Below are positions 25,559-33,764 of a stretch of 64,000 nucleotides of DNA, one piece after another. The stretch lies in the NCBI RefSeq assembly GCF_036688685.1, contig NZ_JAQQPS010000009.1, positions 167,587 through 231,586 on the forward strand, read 5' to 3'. Position 1 is the first letter of the stretch, and every line of letters starts with the position of its first letter. The notes below the pieces were generated by a model. That model had not been told where the DNA came from. It worked only from the letters and a program-made list of their open reading frames with translations, and ran no database searches. A program made the position numbers and the translations under genes. This stretch comes from JALYUM01 sp036688685 (GTDB lineage Bacteria > Pseudomonadota > Gammaproteobacteria > Burkholderiales > Burkholderiaceae_D).

Positions 25559-25733
25559 CCAGGGGCGCTCGGCTGATCGGGTTTGTTCTCAATCATACAA
25601 GCCCCCTGAACATAAAGGTAATAATTGTTTCTTTTTGTCTACATATTTTCGTTGCAGCGTTACAACTTTTAGTTAAATAAAGTTGAATCCGTTTTATTTC
25701 AATGGATATTTTTGCAACGATGTTGTTGATTGA

Positions 25734-26933
25734 TCACTCAGTCAGGTTGGCCGTGATCAGTTTGCCCAAAATCGCAATGCCTTCACGGATACGTTCAGGT
25801 GGAACGGTGACGAACGACAGGCGCAGGGTATTTGTTTCGGGAGCGTTGGCGTAGAACGGCGCGCCGGGCACGAACGCCACCTTGGCCGCCAGTGCCTGGT
25901 CGAGCAGCTTCATCGCATCGATGCTTTGCGGCAAGGTGACCCAGATGAACATGCCGCCTTCGGGGCGGGTCCAGTGGACGCTGGTCGGGAAGAATTCGTC
26001 CAGCGCGTCGAGCATGGCCTGGCACTGCTGGCTGTAGAGCGTGCGGATGGTCGGAATGTGCTCGTCGAGGAAGCCGTCCTTGATGACGTCGTAGACCACC
26101 ATCTGGGTCAGTTGCGCGGTGTGCAGGTCGGCGGCCTGCTTGGCCAGTTCCAGGCGGCGCACCAGCGGCAGCGGGGCGCAGACATAGCCCAGGCGGATGC
26201 CGGGCGTCAGCACTTTCGAGAACGAGCCCATGTAGATGACGCCGTCCGGGTTCATCGACAGCATTTTCGGGAACGGCGCGCCTTTGTAGCTGAGGGCGCC
26301 GTACGGATCGTCCTCGATCAGCGGCAGGCCCAGGCGGGCGCAGGTCTCCACCAGCTCGATACGGCGCGCGACGGACAGGCTGCGACCGGTCGGGTTCTGG
26401 AAATTCGGCAGCGCGTACAGCAGGCGCGCGCCTTCGGCCACGGCGTCGATCGAGGCCGGTACCAGGCCGTGGTCGTCGGTCTCGACCGAGGCAAATTCGG
26501 GGCGGTAGACGGAAAACGCTTGCAGGGCGCCCAGGTAGCTTGGCGTTTCCACCAGCACGCGCGAACCTTCGTCGATTAATACTTTACCCAACAGATCGAG
26601 CGCCTGCTGCGAGCCCGAGGTCATCAGGATCTGTTCTGGCGCGATGCGGGCGCCTTCGTTGGACAGGGAATGGGCAATCCACTCGCGCAGCGGCGCGTAG
26701 CCATCGGTCGGGCCATACTGCAGCGCGACTTTGCCGTTCTCCGACAACACTTTGTCGAACGAGGCTTTCATGCGTTCGACCGGGAAGGTCAGCGGCGAAG
26801 GCAGACCGCCGGCAAACGAAATGATGTCGGGGCGCTGGGTGATTTTCAGGATTTCGCGGATGAACGAGCTTTGCAGCTGGCTGGCGCGTTCCGAAAATTG
26901 CCACTGGATCGGGTTGGGATTGTCGATTTTCAT
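25734..26933 (-). CDS. PLP-dependent aminotransferase, 2-aminoadipate/MocR-like class
   Basis: 399 residues of fold-type I aminotransferase without a DNA-binding domain. Seen are ISFAGGLPSPLTFP, QYGPTDGYAPLREW, ILMTSGSQQALDLLGKVL, PNFQNPTGRSLS, EDDPYGALSYKG and the PLP Lys in YMGSFSKVLTPGIRLGYV. This pattern is shared by 2-aminoadipate (LysN), kynurenine and branched-chain or aromatic aminotransferases, so the substrate is open. It is followed after 123 bases on the same strand by ridA, a fitting partner for PLP enzymes that release enamine intermediates. Confidence 0.85.
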   Translation of the reverse strand: MKIDNPNPIQWQFSERASQLQSSFIREILKITQRPDIISFAGGLPSPLTFPVERMKASFDKVLSENGKVALQYGPTDGYAPLREWIAHSLSNEGARIAPEQILMTSGSQQALDLLGKVLIDEGSRVLVETPSYLGALQAFSVYRPEFASVETDDHGLVPASIDAVAEGARLLYALPNFQNPTGRSLSVARRIELVETCARLGLPLIEDDPYGALSYKGAPFPKMLSMNPDGVIYMGSFSKVLTPGIRLGYVCAPLPLVRRLELAKQAADLHTAQLTQMVVYDVIKDGFLDEHIPTIRTLYSQQCQAMLDALDEFFPTSVHWTRPEGGMFIWVTLPQSIDAMKLLDQALAAKVAFVPGAPFYANAPETNTLRLSFVTVPPERIREGIAILGKLITANLTE

Positions 26934-27056
26934 ATGTGTCTCATCAAGAAGGGCCGCATCGGTAGGCGGTCTGTGCAGGCCAGCCGGGTAGGCCAGCCGA
27001 AAGGGCGGACCGTGCCGGGTGGGCGCGAGCCGCGAAAAGGGGGCGTTGCGGCGTGC

Positions 27057-27518
27057 TTACGCCACTTCGACAATCATTTCGATCTCGACGCAGGCGCCGA
27101 GGGGAATCTGGGCCACGCCGAAGGCCGAGCGGGCGTGCTTGCCGGCGGCGCCGAAGACTTCGCCGAGCAGTTCGGAGGCGCCGTTGGTGACCAGGTGCTG
27201 CTCGGTGAAGTCCGGCGTGGAATTGACCAGGCTCATCACCTTGACGATGCGCGTCACGCGCGCGAGGTCGCCGCCGACGGCTTGCTGCAGCGTCCCCATC
27301 AGGTCGATTGCAATGGCGCGCGCGGCGGCCTTGCCTTCGTCCGTCGTCTTGTTCTTGCCCAGCTGGCCCACGTTCACGGAACCATCGGCATTTTTCGCGA
27401 TGTGGCCGGACAGAAAAATCAGATTGCCGGTCTGGACATACATGACATATGCAGCAGCGGGCGTGGCCGGCGCGGCCAGGGTGATGTTCAGGGCTTGGAG
27501 TTTTTCGGTGACGGACAT
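27057..27518 (-). CDS. RidA family enamine/imine deaminase
   Basis: 153 residues with the RidA (YjgF/YER057c/UK114) fold. The key segments are YVMYVQTGNLIFLSGHIAKNADG, ARVTRIVKVMSLVNSTPDF and the C-terminal HARSAFGVAQIPLGACVEIEMIVEV, which keeps the Arg that binds the substrate carboxylate. RidA proteins hydrolyse reactive 2-aminoacrylate-type enamines made by PLP enzymes. The sequence between residues 15 and 30 is Ala/Pro-rich and longer than in E. coli RidA (128 residues), which suggests a Rid-family member other than the archetype. It lies upstream of the aminotransferase on the same strand. Confidence 0.85.
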   Translation of the reverse strand: MSVTEKLQALNITLAAPATPAAAYVMYVQTGNLIFLSGHIAKNADGSVNVGQLGKNKTTDEGKAAARAIAIDLMGTLQQAVGGDLARVTRIVKVMSLVNSTPDFTEQHLVTNGASELLGEVFGAAGKHARSAFGVAQIPLGACVEIEMIVEVA

Positions 27519-27605
27519 GGGATTCCCGGGGCAGGTTCAGTAAAGTCGCCATTGTACGACTTGCCCGCCGCGCTGCCCACCGCTGCCTGCCCCCAGAACC
27601 AACTG

Positions 27606-27668
27606 TAGGGTCAGAGTCGAATTGTTTGGCAATTTGCGAAGTTGCTCATTAATTCGACACTGACCCTA
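27606..27668. repeat. Palindromic interspersed repeat, hairpin A1
   Basis: The plus-strand arm TAGGGTCAGAGTCGAATT at 27606-27623 faces an inverted arm at 27651-27668 ending GACACTGACCCTA. The arms pair except for one central position, because one carries GAG and the other GTG, and they enclose about 27 bases of AT-rich sequence. The same arm sequence recurs near 47.2-47.4 and 49.5-49.6 kb. The design is that of a REPIN-like element. Confidence 0.85.
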
Positions 27669-27708
27669 ATTGTTGAGCAATAACTTATTTGCAATGTTGC
27701 AAAAGAAT

Positions 27709-27764
27709 TAGGGTCAGAGTCGAATTGTTTGGTAATGTTTCCAATTAATTTGACTCTGACCCTA
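27709..27764. repeat. Palindromic interspersed repeat, hairpin A2, ending on a stop codon
   Basis: The second copy begins TAGGGTCAGAGTCGAATT at 27709 and ends with the inverted arm TTTGACTCTGACCCTA at 27764. Both arms carry the GAG variant. Its outer right end is, on the minus strand, the TAG stop codon (27764-27762) of the neighbouring acetyltransferase gene. The 40 bases between A1 and A2 are AT-rich and look non-coding. Confidence 0.85.
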
Positions 27765-28235
27765 ATTAAGGGTGTCGAGGTCGAAGCGCAGGTCGACGCG
27801 GTCGCGGCCGGAACGGTAGCCACCGGGCCAGCGGGCAATTTCGATGAAGCCGCAGCGTTCGAAGAAGCCGGCGGTGTGGGGGTGGGTGTCGACGGTGACG
27901 TAACGCGGGCGGTGCTTGCTCTTGGTCATGTGGCGCAGGCGGTGGTTCAGCAACGCGCGGCCGAGGCCGGCGCCGTGGCGGTCGGCGCGTACCAGGCCGA
28001 ACACCAGCGTGGCCAGGTGGTAGAACGGCGAGATTTCGTAGCCGCCGAATGCGATCACTTGCTGCTGTTTGCCCTTGCCTTCGACCATCACGAACAGCGG
28101 CCCGTCGGGATCGTCCAGGCAGGCGCGCAACCAGCTCTCTTCCGAGGCCGGGAAATGGTCCGGGACGTTGGTGCGGAAGGCGGCCAGAACCTGTTTGCGG
28201 TCGGCGGGGCGGTAGCGGCGGATGCGGGTTTTCAT
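27762..28235 (-). CDS. GNAT family N-acetyltransferase
   Basis: 157 residues. It has the N-terminal beta strand IRRYRPADRKQVLAAF, the acetyl-CoA-binding loop DRHGAGLGRALLNH (the RxxGxG/A element) and the C-terminal VTVDTHPHTAGFFERCGF strand-helix pair. GNAT enzymes move acetyl from acetyl-CoA to an amine; the substrate here is unknown. The last residues (Leu-Asn) and the TAG stop run into the palindromic repeat, whose first three bases are the stop. It is divergent from htpG, with a 121-base gap. Confidence 0.82.
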   Translation of the reverse strand: MKTRIRRYRPADRKQVLAAFRTNVPDHFPASEESWLRACLDDPDGPLFVMVEGKGKQQQVIAFGGYEISPFYHLATLVFGLVRADRHGAGLGRALLNHRLRHMTKSKHRPRYVTVDTHPHTAGFFERCGFIEIARWPGGYRSGRDRVDLRFDLDTLN

Positions 28236-28287
28236 GGGTCACATTCTAGAGGAGCGCCGGCGTTTCCACGGAGATTCATCTGCCGCC

Positions 28288-28314
28288 CTTGAAATCGTTG
28301 GTCATCCCCCAATA
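28288..28314 (+). promoter_or_regulatory. Sigma-32-like heat-shock promoter of htpG
   Basis: CTTGAAA at 28288-28294 is the full -35 consensus of the heat-shock sigma factor RpoH, and CCCCAATA at 28307-28314 matches the CCCCA core of its -10, with 12 bases between. Transcription would start near 28320, giving a leader of about 35 bases before the ATG at 28357. Heat-shock control fits the chaperone gene. Confidence 0.75.
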
Positions 28315-28356
28315 TTGCTTCAATCAATACAACCTGACCCCTTAGAGGAAAACAAC

Positions 28357-30279
28357 ATGGCCGTCGCCGAAAAAGAGACCCTTGGATTTCAAGCAGAAGT
28401 CAAACAGCTCCTGCAATTGATGATCCACTCGCTGTACTCGAACAAGGAAATTTTCCTGCGCGAGCTGATTTCGAACGCATCGGACGCCGCCGATAAACTG
28501 CGCTTCGAAGCCATCAACAATGATGCGCTGTACGGCAATGACCATGAATTGAAGATCAAGGTCAGCTTCGACAAGGAAGCGCGCACCATCACCATCTCCG
28601 ATAACGGCATCGGCATGAGCCGCGATGAAGTCATCTCGCACCTCGGCACCATCGCCAAATCGGGCACCAAGGAATTCTTCGGCAAATTGTCGGGCGATCA
28701 GCAGGCCGATGCCGCGCTGATCGGCCAGTTCGGCGTCGGTTTCTATTCCGGCTTCATCGTGGCCGACAAAATCATCGTGAATACCCGCCGCGCCGGTGAA
28801 TTCGCGTCGGAAGGCGTGCGCTGGGAATCGAACGGCGAAGGCGACTACAGCGTCGAATCGATCGAAAAAGCCAATCGCGGCACCGACGTGGTCCTGCACC
28901 TGCGCGACGGTGAGGACGAATTCCTGTCGGCCTGGAAGATCAAATCGACCATCCAGAAGTATTCCGACCATATCTCCCTGCCAATCATGATGCGCAAGGA
29001 AGAATGGAACGAAGAACAGCAAAAGACCATCGTCACCGACGAATTCGAAACCGTCAATCAGGCATCGGCACTGTGGGCGCGCAACCGCGCCGACGTGACA
29101 AAGGAGCAGTACGACGAGTTCTATAAACACGTGTCGCACGATTTCCAGGCGCCCCTGGCCTACACCCATAACCGCGTCGAAGGCCGCAGCGAATACACCC
29201 AGCTGCTGTACGTGCCGAGCCACGCGCCGTTCGACCTGTGGGACCGCAACAAGCGCGGCGGCATCAAGCTGTACGTGAAACGCGTGTTCATCATGGACGA
29301 CGCCGAACAATTGATGCCGGCTTATCTGCGCTTCATCAAAGGGGTGATCGATTCGGCCGACCTGCCGCTGAACGTCTCGCGCGAAATCCTGCAGGAGTCG
29401 CGCGACGTCAAAGTGATTCGCGAAGGCTCGACCAAGCGCGTGCTGGGCATGCTGGAAGAAATGGCGAATTCCGATGAGCAGGAAGGCAAGGATAAATATG
29501 TCACCTTCTGGAAGGAATTCGGCCAGGTATTGAAAGAAGGCGTCGGCGAAGATGCCGCCAACAAGGAACGCATTGCCAAGCTGCTGCGTTTTGCCTCCAC
29601 CGCCAACGACAATGCCGAGCAAATCACGGCCATCGCCGACTATATCGGCCGCATGAAAGAAGGCCAGGACAAGATTTATTACGTCACCGGTGAAAATTAT
29701 GTGGCGGCGAAAAACAGCCCGCACCTGGAAATCTTCCGCAAGAAGGGCGTCGAAGTGCTGTTGCTGACCGACCGCGTCGATGAGTGGATGCTGTCGTTCC
29801 TGAACGAATTCGATGGCAAGGAACTGGTTTCGGTGGCCAAGGGCGGCCTCGACCTGGGCGGCCTGGAAGACGAAGCCGAGAAAAAGGAACATGCCGAGAC
29901 CGAAACCTCGTACAAGGAACTGGTCGACCACATGAAAGCGGCATTGGGCGACAAGGCCAAGGACGTGCGCGTCACGTTCCGCCTGACCGATTCGCCAGCC
30001 TGCCTGGTGGCCGATGAAAATGAACTGTCGGGCAACCTGCTGCGCATGCTCAAGCAGGCCGGCCAGGATGCGCCGGAATCGAAGCCGATTCTGGAAATCA
30101 ATCCGAACCACCCGCTGGTGACGCGCCTGAAGTATGAAGACGCGAGCGGCGCCGCATTCGGCGACTGGGCCAACATCCTGTTTGACCAGGCCTTGCTGGC
30201 CGAAGGCGGCAGCCTGAGCGATCCGGCCACGTTCGTGCGCCGCATGAACGAGATGTTGCTGGCCAATTCGGCCAAGTAA
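28357..30279 (+). CDS. htpG: Chaperone HtpG (Hsp90)
   Basis: 640 residues, the normal length. HtpG is the cytosolic ATP-dependent Hsp90 chaperone. The N-terminal GHKL nucleotide site is intact: LISNASDAADKLRF with the Mg-coordinating Asn, SDNGIGMS, LGTIAKSGTKEF and GQFGVGFYSGF. The middle domain holds LPLNVSREILQESRDVKVIR with the catalytic Arg, and the C-terminal dimerisation domain follows. ATG 28357 is chosen because it has AGAGGAAA upstream and starts the conserved protein; the longer frame from 28222 has no family support. A sigma-32-like promoter precedes it and a hairpin terminator follows. Confidence 0.97.
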   Translation: MAVAEKETLGFQAEVKQLLQLMIHSLYSNKEIFLRELISNASDAADKLRFEAINNDALYGNDHELKIKVSFDKEARTITISDNGIGMSRDEVISHLGTIAKSGTKEFFGKLSGDQQADAALIGQFGVGFYSGFIVADKIIVNTRRAGEFASEGVRWESNGEGDYSVESIEKANRGTDVVLHLRDGEDEFLSAWKIKSTIQKYSDHISLPIMMRKEEWNEEQQKTIVTDEFETVNQASALWARNRADVTKEQYDEFYKHVSHDFQAPLAYTHNRVEGRSEYTQLLYVPSHAPFDLWDRNKRGGIKLYVKRVFIMDDAEQLMPAYLRFIKGVIDSADLPLNVSREILQESRDVKVIREGSTKRVLGMLEEMANSDEQEGKDKYVTFWKEFGQVLKEGVGEDAANKERIAKLLRFASTANDNAEQITAIADYIGRMKEGQDKIYYVTGENYVAAKNSPHLEIFRKKGVEVLLLTDRVDEWMLSFLNEFDGKELVSVAKGGLDLGGLEDEAEKKEHAETETSYKELVDHMKAALGDKAKDVRVTFRLTDSPACLVADENELSGNLLRMLKQAGQDAPESKPILEINPNHPLVTRLKYEDASGAAFGDWANILFDQALLAEGGSLSDPATFVRRMNEMLLANSAK

Positions 30280-30296
30280 AGCAATTCAGTTCTGCT

Positions 30297-30325
30297 AAAA
30301 AAAGGCCGCAGCGATGCGGCCTTTT
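30297..30325. terminator. Bidirectional rho-independent terminator between htpG and the DMT transporter
   Basis: GGCCGCA at 30304-30310 pairs with TGCGGCC at 30315-30321 around a GCGA loop. An A-run precedes the stem (30297-30303) and a T-run follows it (30322-30325), so it can end transcription of htpG on the plus strand and of the convergent transporter gene on the minus strand. Confidence 0.85.
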
Positions 30326-30340
30326 CAATTGGGCGGCCGC

Positions 30341-31264
30341 TCAGCCCCGCCGCACGGCCATCTTCCGGCCCATTGCCACCAGCACGATCACCGCGAGCAC
30401 GCACCCCCACTGCGCCAGCGCCAGCGGCTCCCCCAGCAGCAGGGCCGCCCCGGCCAAGCTCAGGAACGGTTGCAAGAGCTGGGTCTGGCCTACGCGCGCC
30501 ACGCCGCCCAGCGCCATGCCGCGATACCAGAAAAAGAACCCGATGAACATCGAAAACACGGACACGTAGGCGAATCCCAGCCACGCCACCGCCCCGGCCG
30601 CTGGCAGGGCGGCGTGGCCGGAACATGCCAGCACGAGCAGCAGCGCCAGCGCGAAAGGGGCTGCCAGGAGCAGCGCCCAGCTGATCACTTGCTGGCCCCC
30701 CAGCGCTTGCGCGAGCCGCCCGCCTTGCGCATACCCGAGCCCGCCCAGCAGGATGGCCAGCAGCATCAGCGCGTCGGCCCCGTGCAGGCTGCCGCCGCCC
30801 TCGCGCAGGGCGAAACCGACCGTCACCGCTGCGCCGGCCAGGGCAATCAGCCAGAACCCGCCGGACGGCCGCTCGCGCCCCAGCAGCGCGGCCCAGATTG
30901 CCGTCGTCAAAGGCAACACGCCAACCAGGACCGCACCATGGGATGCCGGCAGGGTACCCATGGCAATCGAGGTGAGCCAGGGAAAGCCCAGCACGCAGCC
31001 CAGCGCCACCGCTGCCAGTGGCAGCGCTGCGGTACGTGGCGGCAGCGGCGCCCTGCGCCACCAGAGCCAGGCGCCCGCCAGGACCGCCGCCACCAGCGCG
31101 CGCCCCAGGGCCACGAAGGCCGGATCGAGTTCGCGCACGGCCAGCCGTGTACACGGCAATGTGAGACTGAAAATCAGCACCCCCGTCAGACCCAGCAGCA
31201 TGCCACGGGTTTCGTCGGGCAGTCCTGCGGCGGAGATTGTCATTGCTGGGGATTGATGTGGCAT
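30341..31264 (-). CDS. EamA-type DMT superfamily transporter
   Basis: 307 residues in about ten hydrophobic helices arranged as two EamA repeats (LGLTGVLIFSLTLPCTRLAV near the start, then SWALLLAAPFALALLLVLA and FIGFFFWYRGMALGG in the second half). Such drug/metabolite transporters in the inner membrane commonly export amino acids or other small metabolites; no substrate can be read. It is divergent from a MocR-type regulator across 113 bases, a common arrangement in which the regulator controls the exporter. The 3' end faces the bidirectional terminator. Confidence 0.85.
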   Translation of the reverse strand: MPHQSPAMTISAAGLPDETRGMLLGLTGVLIFSLTLPCTRLAVRELDPAFVALGRALVAAVLAGAWLWWRRAPLPPRTAALPLAAVALGCVLGFPWLTSIAMGTLPASHGAVLVGVLPLTTAIWAALLGRERPSGGFWLIALAGAAVTVGFALREGGGSLHGADALMLLAILLGGLGYAQGGRLAQALGGQQVISWALLLAAPFALALLLVLACSGHAALPAAGAVAWLGFAYVSVFSMFIGFFFWYRGMALGGVARVGQTQLLQPFLSLAGAALLLGEPLALAQWGCVLAVIVLVAMGRKMAVRRG

Positions 31265-31377
31265 CTTGGCTTTCAGAAAAGTGATTGCGTGAGGTAAGTC
31301 GCAGGGCTATGCTAAGCGACAATCCAAGTACAGTTGCAATACACTTTTCCACTTAATCCATAACCTGTGATGGTGAT

Positions 31378-32826
31378 ATGACCAGTACACCGCCCTTGGG
31401 CACCTTGCTGCGCGGCGCCGGCGAATCGCTGATCGACCAGGTCGTCCGCCTGGTTGCGGCCCGCATCGACGATAAATTGCTGCGCAGCGGCGCGCGGATG
31501 CCATCGATCCGCCAGTTCGCCGCCAGCCACGGCGTATCGGCCTTCACGGTGGTGGCCAGCTACGACAAATTGGTCGCCAGTGGCTACCTGACGTCGCGCC
31601 GCGGTGCCGGGTTTTTCGTGCGCGAACGGTCACCGCGCAACACCGGCACGGGGTCGGCAGCAGCAGCCGACGGCGCCGCAAGCGCGGCCGCCGCGCCGGC
31701 CATCGACGTCGTCTGGCTGATCCGCAATACCTTCCGGCAAATGCCCTCGGCCAACATGCCCGGCGCCGGCGTGCTGCCGGCCGAGTGGATGGATGGCGAC
31801 ATGCTGGCGCAGGCGCTGCGCGCGCTGAGTCGGCAAAGCAGCAAGCTCCTGATCAACTACGGCGCCGCACAAGGTTTTTTGCCCTTACGCCAGCAATTGC
31901 AGAGAAAATTGGCCGAACTGGATATTGGCGCAGCGCCCGAGCAATTCGTCACCACCGTCGGCGTCACGCAAGCGCTGAACCTGGTCGCGCGCGAATTCAC
32001 CCGGCCCGGCGACACGGTCTTTGTCGATGACCCGGCCTGGTATCTGATGTTCGGTTCGTTCACGGAGATGGGCTTGAACGTGGTCGGCATCCCACGTCTG
32101 GCCGACGGACCTGATCTGGCCTACCTGGCGGCGATGGCTGCGCAGCACCGCCCCAAGCTGTACGTGATCAACTCGGTGCTGCATAACCCGACTTCCGGGT
32201 CGCTGTCGGCAGCCAAGGCGTTCCAGGTGCTGCGCCTGGCCGAAGGATACGGGTTCACGATCGTCGAGGATGACATCTACAGCGACCTTCATCCGGGTGG
32301 CGCAATGCAGTCGCCGACGCGCCTGGCAGCGCTGGACCAGTTGCAGCGGGTAATTTATTTGGGCGGCTTTTCGAAAACCCTGGCGGCCAATCTGCGCCTC
32401 GGTTTCATCGCAACCTCGCCCGAATGGGCGCTGCGACTGGCCGACCGCAAGATGCTGGCCACGCTCAGCACCAGCGATATCGGCGAGCGCGTGGTGTATA
32501 AAATCCTGTCGGAGGGCTTGTACCGGAAGCACCTCGAGCGCATGCGCGGCCGCCTCGACGCCGTGCGCGCCAAGGCGCTGCGGCAGATGGAACGCTGTGG
32601 TCTGCGGCTCGACAGTACGCCGGCAGCCGGCATTTTCGTCTGGGCCGACACCGGTCGCGACACCGTCGTTCTGGCAGAGCGGGCCATGGCCGATGGCCTG
32701 TTGCTGGCCCCAGGCTGCCTGTTTTCGCCGCGCCAGTTGCCGTCCACGCGCACGCGCCTCAATCTTGCATGCTTCGACGAACCGGCCGTGGTGCGCTTTT
32801 TCGACCGGGAGCTGGGCGGGTCCTGA
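31378..32826 (+). CDS. MocR/GntR-type regulator with aminotransferase domain
   Basis: 482 residues. A GntR winged helix fills the N-terminus (residues about 10-80: SLIDQVVRLVAARIDDKLLRSGARMPSIRQFAASHGVSAFTVV region). An Ala-rich linker joins it to a fold-type I aminotransferase domain with LLINYGAAQGFLPLRQQL, HNPTSGSLSAAKAF, VEDDIYSDLHPG and the PLP Lys in YLGGFSKTLAANLRLGF. MocR proteins sense PLP or an amino compound through this domain and regulate neighbouring genes. The likely target is the divergent EamA transporter, and autoregulation is common. Operator sequences in 31265-31377 were not resolved. Confidence 0.9.
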   Translation: MTSTPPLGTLLRGAGESLIDQVVRLVAARIDDKLLRSGARMPSIRQFAASHGVSAFTVVASYDKLVASGYLTSRRGAGFFVRERSPRNTGTGSAAAADGAASAAAAPAIDVVWLIRNTFRQMPSANMPGAGVLPAEWMDGDMLAQALRALSRQSSKLLINYGAAQGFLPLRQQLQRKLAELDIGAAPEQFVTTVGVTQALNLVAREFTRPGDTVFVDDPAWYLMFGSFTEMGLNVVGIPRLADGPDLAYLAAMAAQHRPKLYVINSVLHNPTSGSLSAAKAFQVLRLAEGYGFTIVEDDIYSDLHPGGAMQSPTRLAALDQLQRVIYLGGFSKTLAANLRLGFIATSPEWALRLADRKMLATLSTSDIGERVVYKILSEGLYRKHLERMRGRLDAVRAKALRQMERCGLRLDSTPAAGIFVWADTGRDTVVLAERAMADGLLLAPGCLFSPRQLPSTRTRLNLACFDEPAVVRFFDRELGGS

Positions 32827-32840
32827 AACGTCGCGCCTTC

Positions 32841-33392
32841 TTACCCGGCGCGCGCCAGCTTTCCAGTAAACGTTGCCAGCAGCGCCACGCCCTCGGGCCA
32901 CGGCCCGTAGCCCGCATCGCCATTGATGTGCCCGGCATCCCCAATTTCGACCAGTTCGCTTCCCCACGCGCGCGCCCATGCGCGCGTGCGCGTGATGTCG
33001 GCGTATTCGTCATTGGTACTGGCCACGAGCAGCGAGGGGAAGGGCAGCGCCACCATCGGCACTGGTGCGAAGCCGTTGGCGTCGATCGGGTAGGAAGCGG
33101 CTTCGACATCGCTCGGCGCCACCAGCATTGCCCCGGCCACCTGCAGCGCCGACCCGGACAATGCCCACTGCGCCACCAGCATGCAACCGAGGCTATGCGC
33201 CAGCAGGATGGGCGGGCCGTCGCAGGCAGCGATGGCGGCATCGAGTTCGGCCACCCATTCATCGCGCTGGGGTGCCGCGAAATCACGGTGGGCAACTTTG
33301 TTCCAGTCAGGGTGGTCCGTCATCCAGTGGGTCTGCCAGTGTTGCGGCCCCGAATCCCACAAGCCGGAGACGACCAGTACATTGTTTTTCAT
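32841..33392 (-). CDS. RBBP9/YdeN family serine hydrolase
   Basis: 183 residues from ATG 33392 with GAGGG just upstream. The small alpha/beta fold begins NNVLVVSGLWDSGPQHWQTHW, carries the nucleophile in ILLAHSLGCMLVAQW, and ends with NDEYADITRTRAWARAWGSELVEIGDAGHINGDAG, where Asp and His of the triad are expected. RBBP9/YdeN proteins are small serine hydrolases, mostly of unknown substrate. The open frame extends upstream to 33482, but that part translates a palindromic repeat and lacks support. It converges on the MocR gene with 14 bases between stops. Confidence 0.85.
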   Translation of the reverse strand: MKNNVLVVSGLWDSGPQHWQTHWMTDHPDWNKVAHRDFAAPQRDEWVAELDAAIAACDGPPILLAHSLGCMLVAQWALSGSALQVAGAMLVAPSDVEAASYPIDANGFAPVPMVALPFPSLLVASTNDEYADITRTRAWARAWGSELVEIGDAGHINGDAGYGPWPEGVALLATFTGKLARAG

Positions 33393-33432
33393 GTGCCCTC
33401 GCAAAAGTGTCGAATGAGCCATATTGCACGAC

Positions 33433-33450
33433 TCCCCGCGCAGGCGGGGA
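33433..33450. repeat. Small palindrome of the common CCCCGC-GCGGGG type
   Basis: TCCCCGC and GCGGGGA form a 7-base stem with a GCAG loop. It resembles the very common proteobacterial dispersed palindrome built around a CGCCTGCGCG core, here with a G-rich stem. It could act as a weak terminator or be a decayed repeat copy. Only one copy is in the window. Confidence 0.5.
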
Positions 33451-33511
33451 TCCATCGCGCGTGAACAGTGCGCCGGCTTCAAAATTTTTTAAAAAAACTT
33501 CAAAAAGACCC

Positions 33512-33538
33512 TAAAGTTCCTGCGCGCGGTGCCGTTAC
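33512..33538 (+). promoter_or_regulatory. Sigma-28-like promoter 1 upstream of flhDC
   Basis: TAAAGTTC (33512-33519), 11 bases, then GCCGTTAC (33531-33538). The FliA consensus is TAAAGTTT-N11-GCCGATAA; 7 of 8 and 6 of 8 positions match with the exact spacer length. Confidence 0.6.
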
Positions 33539-33606
33539 AGGTATTGAGATACGGGGAAGAGCGTGTAAAGCGTCGTAAATTTGCGAAAAATATTTCTCAA
33601 AAGCGC

Positions 33607-33633
33607 TAAAGTTTCCCTAAAGCTTGACGTTAA
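33607..33633 (+). promoter_or_regulatory. Sigma-28-like promoter 2 upstream of flhDC
   Basis: TAAAGTTT (33607-33614), 11 bases, then GACGTTAA (33626-33633). The -35 is a perfect FliA match and the -10 matches 6 of 8 bases. The start would fall near 33640, leaving a leader of about 250 bases before flhD. Confidence 0.6.
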
Positions 33634-33711
33634 TTGAAATAAGTTCCCGGTGCGCTGGTCGTGATTTACCCCCGGCAACACGAAAATCTCCTGCTGTTTC
33701 CGCCTCGTTTT

Positions 33712-33764
33712 CATAGGGGCGCGCCCCTGATGCAACCCTGCATGTCAGACAAACCCCTATGGGG
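33712..33764 (+). promoter_or_regulatory. Mutually exclusive hairpins in the flhDC leader
   Basis: AGGGGCGCGCCCCT (33715-33728) is a perfect palindrome. ATGCA-ACCC-TGCAT (33730-33743) is a small hairpin. CCCC-TAT-GGGG (33754-33764) is another. CATAGGGG (33712-33719) is also the exact complement of CCCCTATG (33754-33761), so the outer pairing excludes the two flanking hairpins. Two alternative folds of the mRNA leader are therefore possible. Confidence 0.45.

Noticed and set aside
28342..30111. 589-residue open frame on the minus strand opposite htpG
   Set aside because: Antisense shadow of a GC-rich gene; the product is His/Gln/Arg-rich without domains, while the plus strand encodes complete HtpG.
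29697..31352. 551-residue minus-strand open frame
   Set aside because: It spans the htpG terminator and two unrelated genes and matches neither; it is an out-of-frame shadow of the EamA gene joined to antisense htpG.
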